A DNA stretch of 9,142 nucleotides from Gammaproteobacteria bacterium (GCA_027297825.1 JAPUHH010000070.1:1-9142); one strand, 5' to 3'; counted from the stretch's first letter, positions 1 through 7,030 are shown. Translations and numbers: made by a program. Notes: generated by a model not told the origin, from the sequence alone.

Positions 1-299
1 CAGATCGTTGCCTTGGTGAGCCTTTACCTCACCAACAAGCTAATCCGACATAGGCTCATCCAATAGCGCAAGGTCCGAAGATCCCCTGCTTTCCCCCGTA
101 GGGCGTATGCGGTATTAGCTCGAGTTTCCCCGAGTTGTCCCCCACTACTGGGCAGATTCCTATGTATTACTCACCCGTCCGCCACTCGTCAGCGCCAAGT
201 TCACCCCGAAGGGATCACAGCGGCCTGTTACCGTTCGACTTGCATGTGTTAAGCATGCCGCCAGCGTTCAATCTGAGCCAGGATCAAACTCTTCAGTTT
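1..299 (-). rRNA. rrs: 16S ribosomal RNA, 5' portion (rest lies left of the window)
   Basis: Read on the minus strand, this begins AAACTGAAGAGTTTGATCC and continues with the universal 27F site, CTGGCTCAG, then ATTGAACGCTGGCGG and ACATGCAAGTCGAACGG. These are the hallmarks of a bacterial 16S 5' end, and the V1-V2 region follows. At position 1 the sequence has reached about E. coli position 290-300. The mature 5' end is placed at ~299 by analogy with E. coli (AAATTGAAGAG). The V2 text (GGGGATCTTCGGACCTTGCG, ATTGGATGAGCC) is gammaproteobacterial and resembles Marinobacter/Cellvibrio-type sequences as I remember them. Small ORFs read across this region are not genes. Confidence 0.98.
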
Positions 300-307
300 A
301 AAAATGC

Positions 308-323
308 TGCGGATTACTCCGCA
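308..323 (-). other. pre-16S leader hairpin just upstream of mature 16S 5' end
   Basis: TGCGGA (plus 308-313) and TCCGCA (318-323) form a perfect 6-bp stem with a 4-nt loop, about 9 nt upstream of the mature 16S 5' end. It is probably part of the precursor structure removed during 16S maturation. In the plus direction it is followed by a T-run (325-330), so it would also look like a terminator for antisense transcription, but no plus-strand gene lies upstream. The octamer TTGCGGAG of this hairpin is complementary to CTCCGCAA at the start of the P1 transcript. Confidence 0.6.
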
Positions 324-392
324 ATTTTTTCGATGCAAACCAATAAGCCTCGTAAGAAACTTAATGTCTTGCTTCATCTGAATGGTTATCAC

Positions 393-425
393 CCTTACTC
401 TAAAGTAAGGCGCTTTCAAAGCGCC
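393..425 (-). other. two abutting hairpins in the rRNA leader
   Basis: Two near-perfect inverted repeats share two bases: CCTTACT/AGTAAGG (393-399 with 404-410, 4-nt loop) and GGCGCTT/AAGCGCC (409-415 with 419-425, 3-nt loop). They lie between boxA and the 16S gene and just after the TTGTGTGGGCGC text, which resembles the conserved TGTGTGGGCAC that follows boxA in E. coli rRNA leaders and spacers. The probable role is leader folding and pre-rRNA processing. Because they overlap, the two stems cannot both close fully. Confidence 0.6.
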
Positions 426-443
426 CACACAAGTCATCTCTAA

Positions 444-457
444 ATTATTAAATAACC
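444..457 (-). promoter_or_regulatory. rRNA boxA antitermination element
   Basis: On the minus strand, GGTTATTTAATAAT aligns with the E. coli rrn boxA region (GCTCTTTAACAAT). It is followed at the expected distance by TTGTGTGGGCGC, which resembles the text after boxA in enterobacterial leaders. In rRNA operons boxA RNA recruits NusB/NusE (S10) to build an antitermination complex that lets polymerase pass Rho-dependent terminators. The match is imperfect, so the call also rests on the boxB hairpin immediately before it. Confidence 0.65.
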
Positions 458-458
458 A

Positions 459-477
459 CTTTGGTATGAATCCAAAG
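459..477 (-). promoter_or_regulatory. rRNA boxB-like hairpin
   Basis: CTTTGG (459-464) and CCAAAG (472-477) make a perfect 6-bp stem with a 7-nt loop. It lies directly upstream of boxA in the direction of rRNA transcription and just downstream of the P2 start point (~482). This boxB-boxA order is that of rrn antitermination regions. In rRNA operons boxB is less critical than boxA. Confidence 0.6.
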
Positions 478-488
478 TTCAACAGTTA

Positions 489-517
489 ATTTTATGTTTT
501 TAGCCTATTTCTGTCAA
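489..517 (-). promoter_or_regulatory. rRNA operon promoter P2
   Basis: On the minus strand there is a perfect -35 TTGACA (512-517), a 17-nt spacer and -10 TAAAAT (489-494). Transcription would start near 482, about 180 nt upstream of mature 16S, and would include boxB and boxA. The consensus match and position make it a typical inner (P2) rrn promoter. It starts immediately after the terminator-like element at 527-578. Confidence 0.75.
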
Positions 518-526
518 TGATAGGGC

Positions 527-578
527 AAAAAAATCCGCAAACAATTAGACCACTTTTGGCGGGATAGTTGTTTGCGGA
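527..578 (-). terminator. intrinsic-terminator-like hairpin between rrn P1 and P2
   Basis: On the minus strand, TCCGCAAACAA (578-568) pairs perfectly with TTGTTTGCGGA (544-534) across a 23-nt loop. Seven T residues follow at once (533-527). Stem, directly abutting U-tract and orientation all fit Rho-independent termination of a minus-strand transcript. The only minus-strand promoter seen before it is P1, whose start point falls at about the first base of the stem. The long loop and only five G-C pairs in the stem could make it partial. In the plus direction it is not followed by a T-tract. Confidence 0.6.
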
Positions 579-584
579 GGGCGC

Positions 585-612
585 ATTATAGGTGGCTTTA
601 GGCCCAGGTCAA
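585..612 (-). promoter_or_regulatory. rRNA operon promoter P1
   Basis: On the minus strand: -35 TTGACC (607-612), 16-nt spacer, perfect -10 TATAAT (585-590), followed by GCGCC. The CTATAATGCGCC string is the same as in E. coli rrn P1 promoters. The GC-rich discriminator is the feature that makes such promoters sensitive to ppGpp and initiating-NTP levels. Transcription should start near 577-578. A short spacer next to a consensus -10 is also typical of rrn P1. The upstream stretch (613-640) is moderately AT-rich and could hold an UP element, but I see no clear one. Confidence 0.8.
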
Positions 613-744
613 GCAAAGAGTACAACTAGTTTCAAATAGCGTTACTGGGTACCATCTAATTCAATCATGTCGACGACCACAAAAAACTCTGTGGCTGCAA
701 TTTTAGGCATATTTTAGCCCTTTGAAATGATCAATTCAGCTTAT
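613..744. other. gene-free stretch upstream of the rRNA promoters
   Basis: No coding frame or RNA gene is supported here. It separates rrn P1 from the decayed gene region to the right and is where UP-element or Fis sites would be expected. The only structure seen is a short CCACA/TGTGG inverted repeat (677-694) without a following T-tract. Confidence 0.5.
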
Positions 745-882
745 TTAGTTGGCGAAGTCATTTGTGTGATTAAATCCACAGAACGTTATGTAACGGCAAT
801 AAGGTTTTGCCAAAGCAAAGAATAATTCGAGTTGTAGTGGGTATTCAATACTATTTAGCCGACGACGAATAGACGACTGCAT
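745..882 (-). pseudogene. possible 3' remnant of the mscS-like pseudogene
   Basis: A 45-residue open stretch begins MQSSIRRRLNSIEYPLQL. The part IRRRLN..IEYPLQ resembles the end of MscS-family channels, which commonly finish with an 'IRRRF...GIEIPFPQ' motif. It lies just downstream, on the same strand, of the clear mscS-like remnant, but in a different frame. The residues after position ~20 (FFALAKPYCRY onward) match nothing I recognise and are probably read-through of non-coding DNA. No ribosome binding site is evident. It could equally be a chance open frame. Confidence 0.3.
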
Positions 883-914
883 TTCTACTAATAAACTTTC
901 ACAAGTTCACACAA

Positions 915-1534
915 TTACCCATCAGCCTCTTCAGGCGGATAGATTGAATATCCTAACTTCGCGTTGCTTTGCTTCGAATCTTGTTTCAGCACCACTCAAA
1001 ACTTGCTTGCGGGTGACTCGCCATTAGCTCTTTAAGAATTTCGACCAGTTTTTCCATATCGGCGCCACAAGCAACTTGAAATTCAATTGAATAACGTTAC
1101 TTTTGATCTTTAATGGGAATGATGATCCACTTTACATATTTCTTAACAACATCAGATTCTACAAATTGCGAAATAATCGAATAGATCAAGACTGCGACCG
1201 CAAGTCCTTGCGCAATTCGAGCCAACCAAAACTGTTGAACAGTAGCCTCTCTTAACTCAACCGTAATACCCAAAAATATTACTGCGAAAAGTGAGAATAA
1301 GACTCCTTTAAGACGGCATATATAAGTGCGCCACTTACCCATCGTCCATGCCTGAGGAGGGCGTGAAGGCGGCTTTAGATATCTACTAAAAACTTAACTA
1401 GCTAAGAAAGCAAAAATAATTGCGGTGACAATTAAGCCGCATTACGCATAAAACTGAGGACTTTGCGTCCATGCACTAACAAGTTTAATGATCTGTTCTG
1501 CTCGCACCCGTAGTATTTCAAGATTTAGTTGTAT
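915..1534 (-). pseudogene. decayed MscS-family mechanosensitive channel gene
   Basis: One minus-strand frame reads as protein from ~1534 to ~989 but is broken by TAA at 1442-1444, 1394-1396 and 1097-1099. The pieces join as AEQIIKLVSAWTQSPQFYA * CGLIVTAIIFAFLAS * VFSRYLKPP..., then an 81-residue open segment (1097-1342) with two hydrophobic helices (VLFSLFAVIFLGITV; IAQGLAVAVLIYSIISQFV), then * RYSIEFQVACGADMEKLVEI. Order and wording fit MscS-family proteins of Pseudomonas and relatives: N-terminal helices, then the late cytoplasmic segment 'KKQRYSIEFQVAYGTD...ASHPQ'. The pore helix and beta domain expected between WIIIPI and KDQK (~1112) are missing, roughly 200-250 residues by memory of the family. 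A frameshift near 1000 moves the frame to VLKQDSKQSNAKLGYS and a stop at 915. No start codon remains. The 81-residue piece might still be translated from ATG 1342, but its ribosome site is poor. Confidence 0.75.
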
Positions 1535-1540
1535 AAATTA

Positions 1541-2749
1541 CTACTCTAAATTTACTTTCGCAAATTTACGTTTCCCCACCTGAAATACTGCAGATGTGCC
1601 TGCCGTTAAAACTAATTTTAGATCTTCAATTTTATTTCCATCGATTTTAACCGCGCCCTGCTTAATCATGCGAATTGCTTCCGATGTGCTACTTACCAAA
1701 CCTATATCTTTTAAAAGATTTCCAATTGCAATGTTGCCATTTTTAGTTTGCACTGTTTTTTCAGGAAGATCATCTGGCACAGCACCTTTTTGAAAACGCT
1801 GAATAAAATCTGCTTGGGCGGTATCTGCGGCCTGACGATTATGGAAACGCTCGATTAGTTCTGCAGCTAATTTAAATTTAATGTCGCGTGGATTGGCGCC
1901 TTGCTCCACTTCATTTTTGAAAGCAGTAATTTCTGCTATTGGACGAAAACTAAGTAATTCAAAATAACGCCACATTTTTTCATCATCAACACTCATAATT
2001 TTACCGAACATGTCATTAGGTGCATCGGTAATACCTATGTAGTTGTCTAGCGATTTAGACATTTTTTCAGAGCCTTGCGTATACCCCTCTAATATTGGCA
2101 TCGTTATGATAACTTGCGGGGCTTGTCCACATTCTTTTTGTAATTCACGTCCCACTAGCAAATTAAACTTCTGATCCGTCCCGCCAAGCTCTATATCTGC
2201 TTTCAATTCCACCGAGTCATAGCCCTGGATCAACGGATATAAAAACTCATGAATCGCTATCGGCTTACCGCCTTTATAGCGCTTATTGAAATCATCGCGC
2301 TCTAACATCCGCGCAACAGTCATTTTGCTCGCAAGGTGAATCATTGATGCGGCATTCTTTTCTTCCATCCAAGTGGAATTGAATACGACATCCGTTTTTC
2401 CAGGATCAAGGATTTTAAAAATCTGCTCTTTATATGTTTCGGCATTTTCGAGTACATCAATCTTAGTCAAAGGGGGGCGCATCGCACTTTTGCCGGTTGG
2501 ATCCCCAATCATGCCGGTAAAATCACCGATCAAAAAGAACACCTTATGCCCTTGTTCTTGAAATTGGCGCAGCTTATTAATAAGAACGGTATGCCCGAGA
2601 TGCAAATCTGGCGCAGTGGGATCAAATCCAGCTTTAACCCGCAAAGGTATGCCCTTAGCCAGCTTCGATTTCAGCTCATCGAGCAGCAAAACCTCATCGG
2701 TACCGCGAATCAGCTCTTCAAACTCTTTTGTATATGGATCTTTAATCAT
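1541..2749 (-). CDS. tyrS: tyrosyl-tRNA synthetase
   Basis: This enzyme charges tRNA-Tyr with tyrosine in the cytoplasm through a tyrosyl-adenylate. The 402-residue product has the class I HIGH-type motif HLGH at 50-53, tyrosine-pocket signatures YPLIQGYDS (171-179) and GGTDQ (189-193), and KMSKS at 229-233. It ends in an S4-like RNA-binding domain (~338-402, with GAVKIDG). Length and motifs are full and typical. The long IGDPTGKS segment (81-88) and overall text fit the TyrZ-type enzyme that sits beside the rRNA operon in Pseudomonas, so tyrZ is an alternative name. The ATG at 2749 gives the expected N-terminus, though only weak Shine-Dalgarno text (GGCAGC) precedes it. The gene is divergent from mepM with a 105-bp gap. 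No T-box, leader or hairpin terminator is evident; the decayed mscS frame begins only a few bases after the stop. Confidence 0.97.
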   Translation of the reverse strand: MIKDPYTKEFEELIRGTDEVLLLDELKSKLAKGIPLRVKAGFDPTAPDLHLGHTVLINKLRQFQEQGHKVFFLIGDFTGMIGDPTGKSAMRPPLTKIDVLENAETYKEQIFKILDPGKTDVVFNSTWMEEKNAASMIHLASKMTVARMLERDDFNKRYKGGKPIAIHEFLYPLIQGYDSVELKADIELGGTDQKFNLLVGRELQKECGQAPQVIITMPILEGYTQGSEKMSKSLDNYIGITDAPNDMFGKIMSVDDEKMWRYFELLSFRPIAEITAFKNEVEQGANPRDIKFKLAAELIERFHNRQAADTAQADFIQRFQKGAVPDDLPEKTVQTKNGNIAIGNLLKDIGLVSSTSEAIRMIKQGAVKIDGNKIEDLKLVLTAGTSAVFQVGKRKFAKVNLE

Positions 2750-2854
2750 TGCTGCCGATTACCCAGAGTGACAGACCGATCAGTCATTCCCGACTGTAGT
2801 TGATAGTTGAGTCTTGTTAAATTCATTGACCAAAGCGGATAAGAACGTTATTTT
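2750..2854. promoter_or_regulatory. divergent tyrS / mepM promoter region
   Basis: This 105-bp gap must contain the start signals for both tyrS (minus) and the mepM-anmK pair (plus). I see no strong consensus pair. On the minus strand TTTAAC-N17-TACAGT is a weak candidate. On the plus strand TTGACC-N17-TATTTT exists, but its -10 touches the mepM ATG, so it would start transcription inside the gene. Confidence 0.35.
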
Positions 2855-4345
2855 ATGCCAAAAATTGAAGCAAATTCCGTGAATTACAATTCTATAATTG
2901 GGTCTGACTTTAAGAACGTGGCGTCTTCACGCAAAGGCCCAAGGCATCATAGTCCTCTTATTATTTCGATTGCCGCCTCATTAATTGGCGTAATTATTGT
3001 CAGCGTTGTCCTTGCTCATTCCAACCAGTCTACACTGGCCAAAGTAAATTTATCTAATACAGCGGTAAATTCAACCGCAAAAGAAATACCCTTGGCGCAG
3101 AAGACTGTTGCAGATCGCATCGAAAATCAAGTTATTTGGATTGCAGAAAAACCTACCGCATTATCTGTAGCTACGTTTGCCGCAGAAGAATTAGCGCTTG
3201 CGGCTGAAGAAATACAAGCGATGCCAGTAGTTACACCATTAGAAGAAGTTACTCGCGTTACAATTGAAGTAAAAAAAGGTGACACCCTATCCTCAATATT
3301 TAGCGAGCTTGATATCCATACTGAATTAACCCGACTCCTAAATCTTGGTAAAGACGCCAAGCCATTTAAAAAAATATATCCCGGCCAAAAATTACATTTT
3401 TTGTTTGGGGCAAGCGGGCTCAACACAATAGAGCTTGAAAAAAGCATTACCAAATCTTTATTTCTCTACAGGAATGATGAATCATTTATCGTAGAAGAAG
3501 CGCATCGTGAATTAAACAAAATCTCACAAGTTGCAACAGGAACCATAAATAACTCGCTATTCCTTGCTGGACAAAATGCTGGCATGTCGGATGGACTCAT
3601 TATGGATCTGGCAGGAATTTTTGGCTGGGACATCGACTTTGCGCTGGATATACGTAAAGGCGATAACTTTACTGTGCTGTATGAAGAGTTATACCTTGAG
3701 GGTGAAAAAGTCAGGGATGGTAATATTATCTCCGCAGAATTCATTAATAATGGAAGACAATATCGAGCCTTTCGTTACACAGACAGCCACGAAAAAACCG
3801 AATATTATTCACCAGATGGCAAAAGTATGCGCAAACCATTCTTGCGCACCCCTGTAAACCTAGCACGCATAAGTTCTTACTTTAATTTAAGAAGAAAACA
3901 TCCTATTTTAAATAAAATTCGCGCGCATAAAGGCGTTGATTACGCTGCCTCTACGGGCACACCCATCATGGCATCGGGCGATGGAAAAGTTGTACATCGT
4001 GGCAAAAAAGGTGGCTATGGAAACACCGTTATCCTTCGCCATGGCAACACCTATACCACCTTGTATGCACATATGTCTAAGTACGCAAAGAGCACCGGAG
4101 TAGGTTCGAGCGTTAGACAAGCCCAAATTATTGGCTACATTGGCAGTAGCGGTTTAGCCACCGGCCCACATTTACACTATGAATTCCGCGTAAATGGCGT
4201 GCATCGTAATCCTTTAAAAGTAAAGCTTCCCAGCGCAAAACCTCTACCTGATTCCGAAATGGATCGCTTCCAAGCTTCCATACAGCCTCTCGTAGTGCAA
4301 TTGGATGCCTACACACAAAACGCGCTCGTAATGCGCGACCTTTGA
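2855..4345 (+). CDS. mepM: membrane-anchored M23 murein endopeptidase (MepM-like)
   Basis: This is a peptidoglycan DD-endopeptidase of the LytM/M23 zinc family, predicted to act in the periplasm. Its 496 residues show: a basic cytoplasmic tail (RKGPRHH, 26-32); one membrane helix (~34-54), an uncleaved anchor; an Ala/Glu-rich linker (~100-130); a LysM/OapA-like region (VKKGDTLSSIF, 139-149, to PGQKLHF); a long beta domain; and a C-terminal M23 domain (~336-455). The zinc ligands are all present: H358 and D362 in HKGVD, and H441 in HLHYEF, with catalytic-site H406 (YAHMS) and H439. Metal coordination is therefore intact and the enzyme should be active. In Pseudomonas the same position beside tyrZ and anmK holds MepM, an elongation-type endopeptidase; the name rests on this synteny and architecture. 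Start at ATG 2855 has only weak upstream AAGAAC, but no other in-frame Met precedes the membrane helix. Confidence 0.93.
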   Translation: MPKIEANSVNYNSIIGSDFKNVASSRKGPRHHSPLIISIAASLIGVIIVSVVLAHSNQSTLAKVNLSNTAVNSTAKEIPLAQKTVADRIENQVIWIAEKPTALSVATFAAEELALAAEEIQAMPVVTPLEEVTRVTIEVKKGDTLSSIFSELDIHTELTRLLNLGKDAKPFKKIYPGQKLHFLFGASGLNTIELEKSITKSLFLYRNDESFIVEEAHRELNKISQVATGTINNSLFLAGQNAGMSDGLIMDLAGIFGWDIDFALDIRKGDNFTVLYEELYLEGEKVRDGNIISAEFINNGRQYRAFRYTDSHEKTEYYSPDGKSMRKPFLRTPVNLARISSYFNLRRKHPILNKIRAHKGVDYAASTGTPIMASGDGKVVHRGKKGGYGNTVILRHGNTYTTLYAHMSKYAKSTGVGSSVRQAQIIGYIGSSGLATGPHLHYEFRVNGVHRNPLKVKLPSAKPLPDSEMDRFQASIQPLVVQLDAYTQNALVMRDL

Positions 4346-4361
4346 ACCGAACTTAAATACT

Positions 4362-5474
4362 ATGTCCGAACTCTTTATCGGACTCATGTCTGGCACCAGT
4401 GTTAATGCCATTGATGCGGTACTCATGGATTTTTCAAAATCCAATACCCATATTGTCGAAAGCTTCAGCCAACCCATTGGTAATGCATTAAAAATTGAGA
4501 TCAATCGCGCCATTGCAAATCAAACATGGCCACAAGAAATTGACGAATTAGATACTCAGTTTGCAAAAGCTTCTTCACAAGCCGTACATCACTTATTAAG
4601 CAAAGCTTCATTGTCCGCAAGCCAAATTGCTGCGGTGGGTAGCCACGGACAAACCGTTTTTCATGACCCTAAGGGCGTGCCACCGATTTCCATTCAAATA
4701 GGTCATCCACAAAAAATTGCTGACAACACCAAAATCACAACGATTGGCAATTTTCGCCAAGCCGATATCGACGCAGGCGGCCAAGGCGCGCCACTTGCTT
4801 GTGCATATCATGAATTACTTTTTAGAAACAAAAAGGAAAACTGTGCCGTGCTCAATTTAGGCGGCATCGCAAATATCACTTTGCTACCCGCAGATAACAC
4901 ATTAAACGTTATCGGTTTCGATACGGGACCTGCAAACACATTGCTAGATACTTGGATCAAAAAACATCAAAGCATTGAATATGACAAGAATGGCGCATGG
5001 GCTAAAGCCGGAATGGTCAACCAAGGTCTATTAAATTTATTACTTGAAGATGAATACTTCAAACTACCTCCACCAAAATCCACTGGCAGAGAAAAGTTTA
5101 ATCCAATTTGGTTACAGCACAAGCTCGACCAGTACGAAGAATTTGTCACAGAGAATGATGTCCAAGCAACCCTGGTTGCCCTTACGGTAAAATCAGTTAC
5201 GCAGGCGATACAAACTTGGGCGCCAAACACTTCTCGAATTTTACTTTGTGGGGGTGGCAGCAATAACGCTCACTTAGTTTCCCAACTACAATCAGAAAAT
5301 AAAAATATTCATGTGGAACTTACAAGCACCTACGGCGTATCTGAAGAATGGATGGAAGCGATGGCATTTGCATGGCTAGCCAAACAAACACAGGAAGGAA
5401 AACCTGGAAACCTTCCTAGCGTGACGGGTGCTAGCAAAAGTCTTGTGCTTGGCAACATACACGACCCAATATAG
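4362..5474 (+). CDS. anmK: anhydro-N-acetylmuramic acid kinase
   Basis: AnmK cleaves the 1,6-anhydro ring of anhydro-MurNAc and phosphorylates it with ATP, giving MurNAc-6-phosphate for cell-wall recycling in the cytoplasm. The 370-residue length is normal. Family signatures are GLMSGTS (7-13), GSHGQT (93-98), NLGGIAN (165-171), GFDTGPAN (185-192, with the catalytic Asp at 187), PKSTGRE (238-244), LCGGG (295-299), WMEAMAFAWLA (330-340) and PGNLPSVTGA (348-357). One oddity: the phosphate-loop text usually GTS.DG.D reads GTSVNAID, so the usual Asp-Gly is Asn-Ala (residues 15-16). The start lies 16 nt after the mepM stop on the same strand, so the two are probably co-transcribed, linking an enzyme that opens murein to one that recycles fragments. 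No good ribosome site is visible, so translational coupling with mepM is likely. No clear terminator follows before the convergent symporter gene. Confidence 0.96.
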   Translation: MSELFIGLMSGTSVNAIDAVLMDFSKSNTHIVESFSQPIGNALKIEINRAIANQTWPQEIDELDTQFAKASSQAVHHLLSKASLSASQIAAVGSHGQTVFHDPKGVPPISIQIGHPQKIADNTKITTIGNFRQADIDAGGQGAPLACAYHELLFRNKKENCAVLNLGGIANITLLPADNTLNVIGFDTGPANTLLDTWIKKHQSIEYDKNGAWAKAGMVNQGLLNLLLEDEYFKLPPPKSTGREKFNPIWLQHKLDQYEEFVTENDVQATLVALTVKSVTQAIQTWAPNTSRILLCGGGSNNAHLVSQLQSENKNIHVELTSTYGVSEEWMEAMAFAWLAKQTQEGKPGNLPSVTGASKSLVLGNIHDPI

Positions 5475-5578
5475 ATAATTCCACTTCCCCAATGAACGCT
5501 TTTGGCCAATAAACTTACATTACAATTAGATTTTGCATTGCTAAAACAATTTCATCAAAGCTTTATAAACTACTATAC

Positions 5579-6952
5579 TTAATTTATTGCGACCTTATGC
5601 GCACAACTTTTCATGCCCACCCAAAACATTAAACAACCTGCGCTTAAAACGCTCACCGAAATAACCAACAATTTAGTGTATTTATGCGCATCCCCTAACC
5701 ACTGCGTGTAACTCGAAGATTCTATAAAATATAAACTCGCCCCCATGATCGCCACAACAAAGGCACCAAGATAACTCCACACTGGAATATCTTCTCGCTT
5801 AGCAAAGATCGAGAAAAATACCACAGGGGCCAAAAACAATGATGCAGTGCCGCTTACTGCAACTGCGCTAAAAAGATCTTGATTGCCATAAAACACGCAC
5901 AGTAATCCCAACAACATAAATATCAACATGATGATGCGGCCATTCACTACACTGGTCGGTACAACTTTCATATCCACAGCAACCAATTTAGCCGAACTAG
6001 ATAAAGTACTATCCAAGGTCGACATAGCAGAAATTACCAACGTAATACTGAACAACAACATCGGCCATTCGCCCAGCAAACGCATCAGCACTGTATTCAT
6101 CGCATCGCCTTCGCCAGCATGCGCACCTGCCAACACTCCAAGACTTCCAAAAGCAATGATACAGATCACACCTATCCAGGCTGCATGCAAGAAGCTTTTA
6201 CGCGTTGTTTCTCGATCCGATAAAAATCCTCGGTCCATCATCACCGGATCGTGCATCGGATAACTCCATATTTGCAAAAATGCAACCATCAATAAAATTG
6301 GGCCCGGCTGACCAATTTGAAATTCTTTAAAGATTAAATCACTAATTGAAAATTGACCGCTAACGATTACCAATAAAAGCAATATCGCCAAAGCAAAAAT
6401 AAATAATGCCATCTGCAATACATCGGTTCTCAATGAAGCACGTAGCCCACCCATCATGGAATAACCCAATGTAACGGCAGAAAACCCAATGATAGCGACC
6501 ACATACACATTAGATCCCGCTATACCAAATAGGATTCCAATTACTAGTAAATTTGCAAACACCTCACTAATAAGACGAACTGCAATGACAACGTTGTAAC
6601 AAACAATTCCGGCTTTACCAAAACGTTGGTTTAGGAACGCTTGAATGCTGGTAAAGCCTTGCTCAAACCTCAAGCAATCTATAATTTTTCCACCGGTAAG
6701 GAACGACAAGTAATACGCCGCATAGGCCAATGTCCCCCAAATGCCATAGTAAAACCCAAGAATGGCAGCATTCATTAAAGATCGCGCGAAAATCCATGTG
6801 GTCACTTGTGAAAATATTAGCGTTACTAAACCAGGAGACTTCCCTTCGGGCGATACACCAGAAAAAAATGTATCCGCAGTTCTTGCGATGGGCGCAAGCA
6901 GAATAGATAGCATAGCAACAATACCTACTATGATAAATAAAGTGTATTCCAT
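5579..6952 (-). CDS. sodium:solute symporter (SSS family, substrate unknown)
   Basis: This is an inner-membrane secondary transporter that should use the sodium gradient to import a small solute. The 457-residue protein is almost wholly hydrophobic, with about 12-13 membrane helices. SSS/PutP-type features are visible: the early helix with FARSLMNAAILGFYYG (55-70), the conserved loop YSMMGGLRASLRTDVLQM (164-181), MMDRGFLSDRE (238-248) in place of the usual 'QR' loop, and SAMSTLDSTLSS (308-319), the helix that carries the Ser/Thr sodium ligands. These point to the proline/pantothenate-like branch (COG0591), but the substrate cannot be read from the sequence. Start at ATG 6952 is preceded by weak AAGAA. 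The gene is convergent with anmK (104 bp, no strong terminator) and separated from erpA by an unusual 465-bp region. In the Pseudomonas order remembered, anmK and erpA are adjacent, so this gene looks like an insertion or lineage-specific gain. Confidence 0.9.
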   Translation of the reverse strand: MEYTLFIIVGIVAMLSILLAPIARTADTFFSGVSPEGKSPGLVTLIFSQVTTWIFARSLMNAAILGFYYGIWGTLAYAAYYLSFLTGGKIIDCLRFEQGFTSIQAFLNQRFGKAGIVCYNVVIAVRLISEVFANLLVIGILFGIAGSNVYVVAIIGFSAVTLGYSMMGGLRASLRTDVLQMALFIFALAILLLLVIVSGQFSISDLIFKEFQIGQPGPILLMVAFLQIWSYPMHDPVMMDRGFLSDRETTRKSFLHAAWIGVICIIAFGSLGVLAGAHAGEGDAMNTVLMRLLGEWPMLLFSITLVISAMSTLDSTLSSSAKLVAVDMKVVPTSVVNGRIIMLIFMLLGLLCVFYGNQDLFSAVAVSGTASLFLAPVVFFSIFAKREDIPVWSYLGAFVVAIMGASLYFIESSSYTQWLGDAHKYTKLLVISVSVLSAGCLMFWVGMKSCAHKVAIN

Positions 6953-6987
6953 AAATATTTCTTAACTAAAAATTATTTGATTTTTAT

Positions 6988-7017
6988 AGAATAAAGTAAG
7001 ACGCAGAAACATGTAAA
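6988..7017 (-). promoter_or_regulatory. candidate promoter of the symporter gene
   Basis: On the minus strand: -35 TTTACA (7012-7017), 18-nt spacer, -10 TATTCT (6988-6993), placing the start ~6981, about 30 nt before the ATG. The match is fair rather than strong. It lies just downstream of the 28-bp palindrome, which would then sit around -50 to -78, where an activator could bind. Confidence 0.4.
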
Positions 7018-7030
7018 ATAATTTCAGCAT

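Noticed and set aside
308..330. Plus-strand intrinsic terminator (TGCGGA/TCCGCA followed by T-run)
   Set aside because: No plus-strand gene lies upstream, and the structure is better explained as part of the pre-16S leader on the other strand.
135..482. Open frames on both strands across the 16S gene and its leader
   Set aside because: They coincide with recognisable 16S sequence and rRNA leader hairpins and have no protein-family resemblance.
677..694. CCACA/TGTGG inverted repeat as a terminator of the pseudogene
   Set aside because: A short stem with no T-tract on either strand.
1097..1444. Reading the three in-frame TAA codons as glutamine (stop-codon reassignment)
   Set aside because: erpA, bactofilin, the symporter and argC all end with TAA at family-typical lengths, and the mscS-like frame also has a deletion and a frameshift, so decay explains it better.
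2826..2854. TTGACC-N17-TATTTT as the mepM promoter
   Set aside because: Its -10 touches the mepM ATG, so the transcript would begin inside the gene and no alternative start codon exists before the membrane helix.
5475..5578. attC or terminator after the symporter and anmK genes
   Set aside because: No GTTRRRY/RYYYAAC pair with matching arms and no GC-rich stem with a T-tract; only small chance palindromes such as TTGGCCAA.
5928..6263. 111-codon plus-strand frame inside the symporter
   Set aside because: It is antisense to a well-supported membrane transporter and reads as low-quality protein without a family match.
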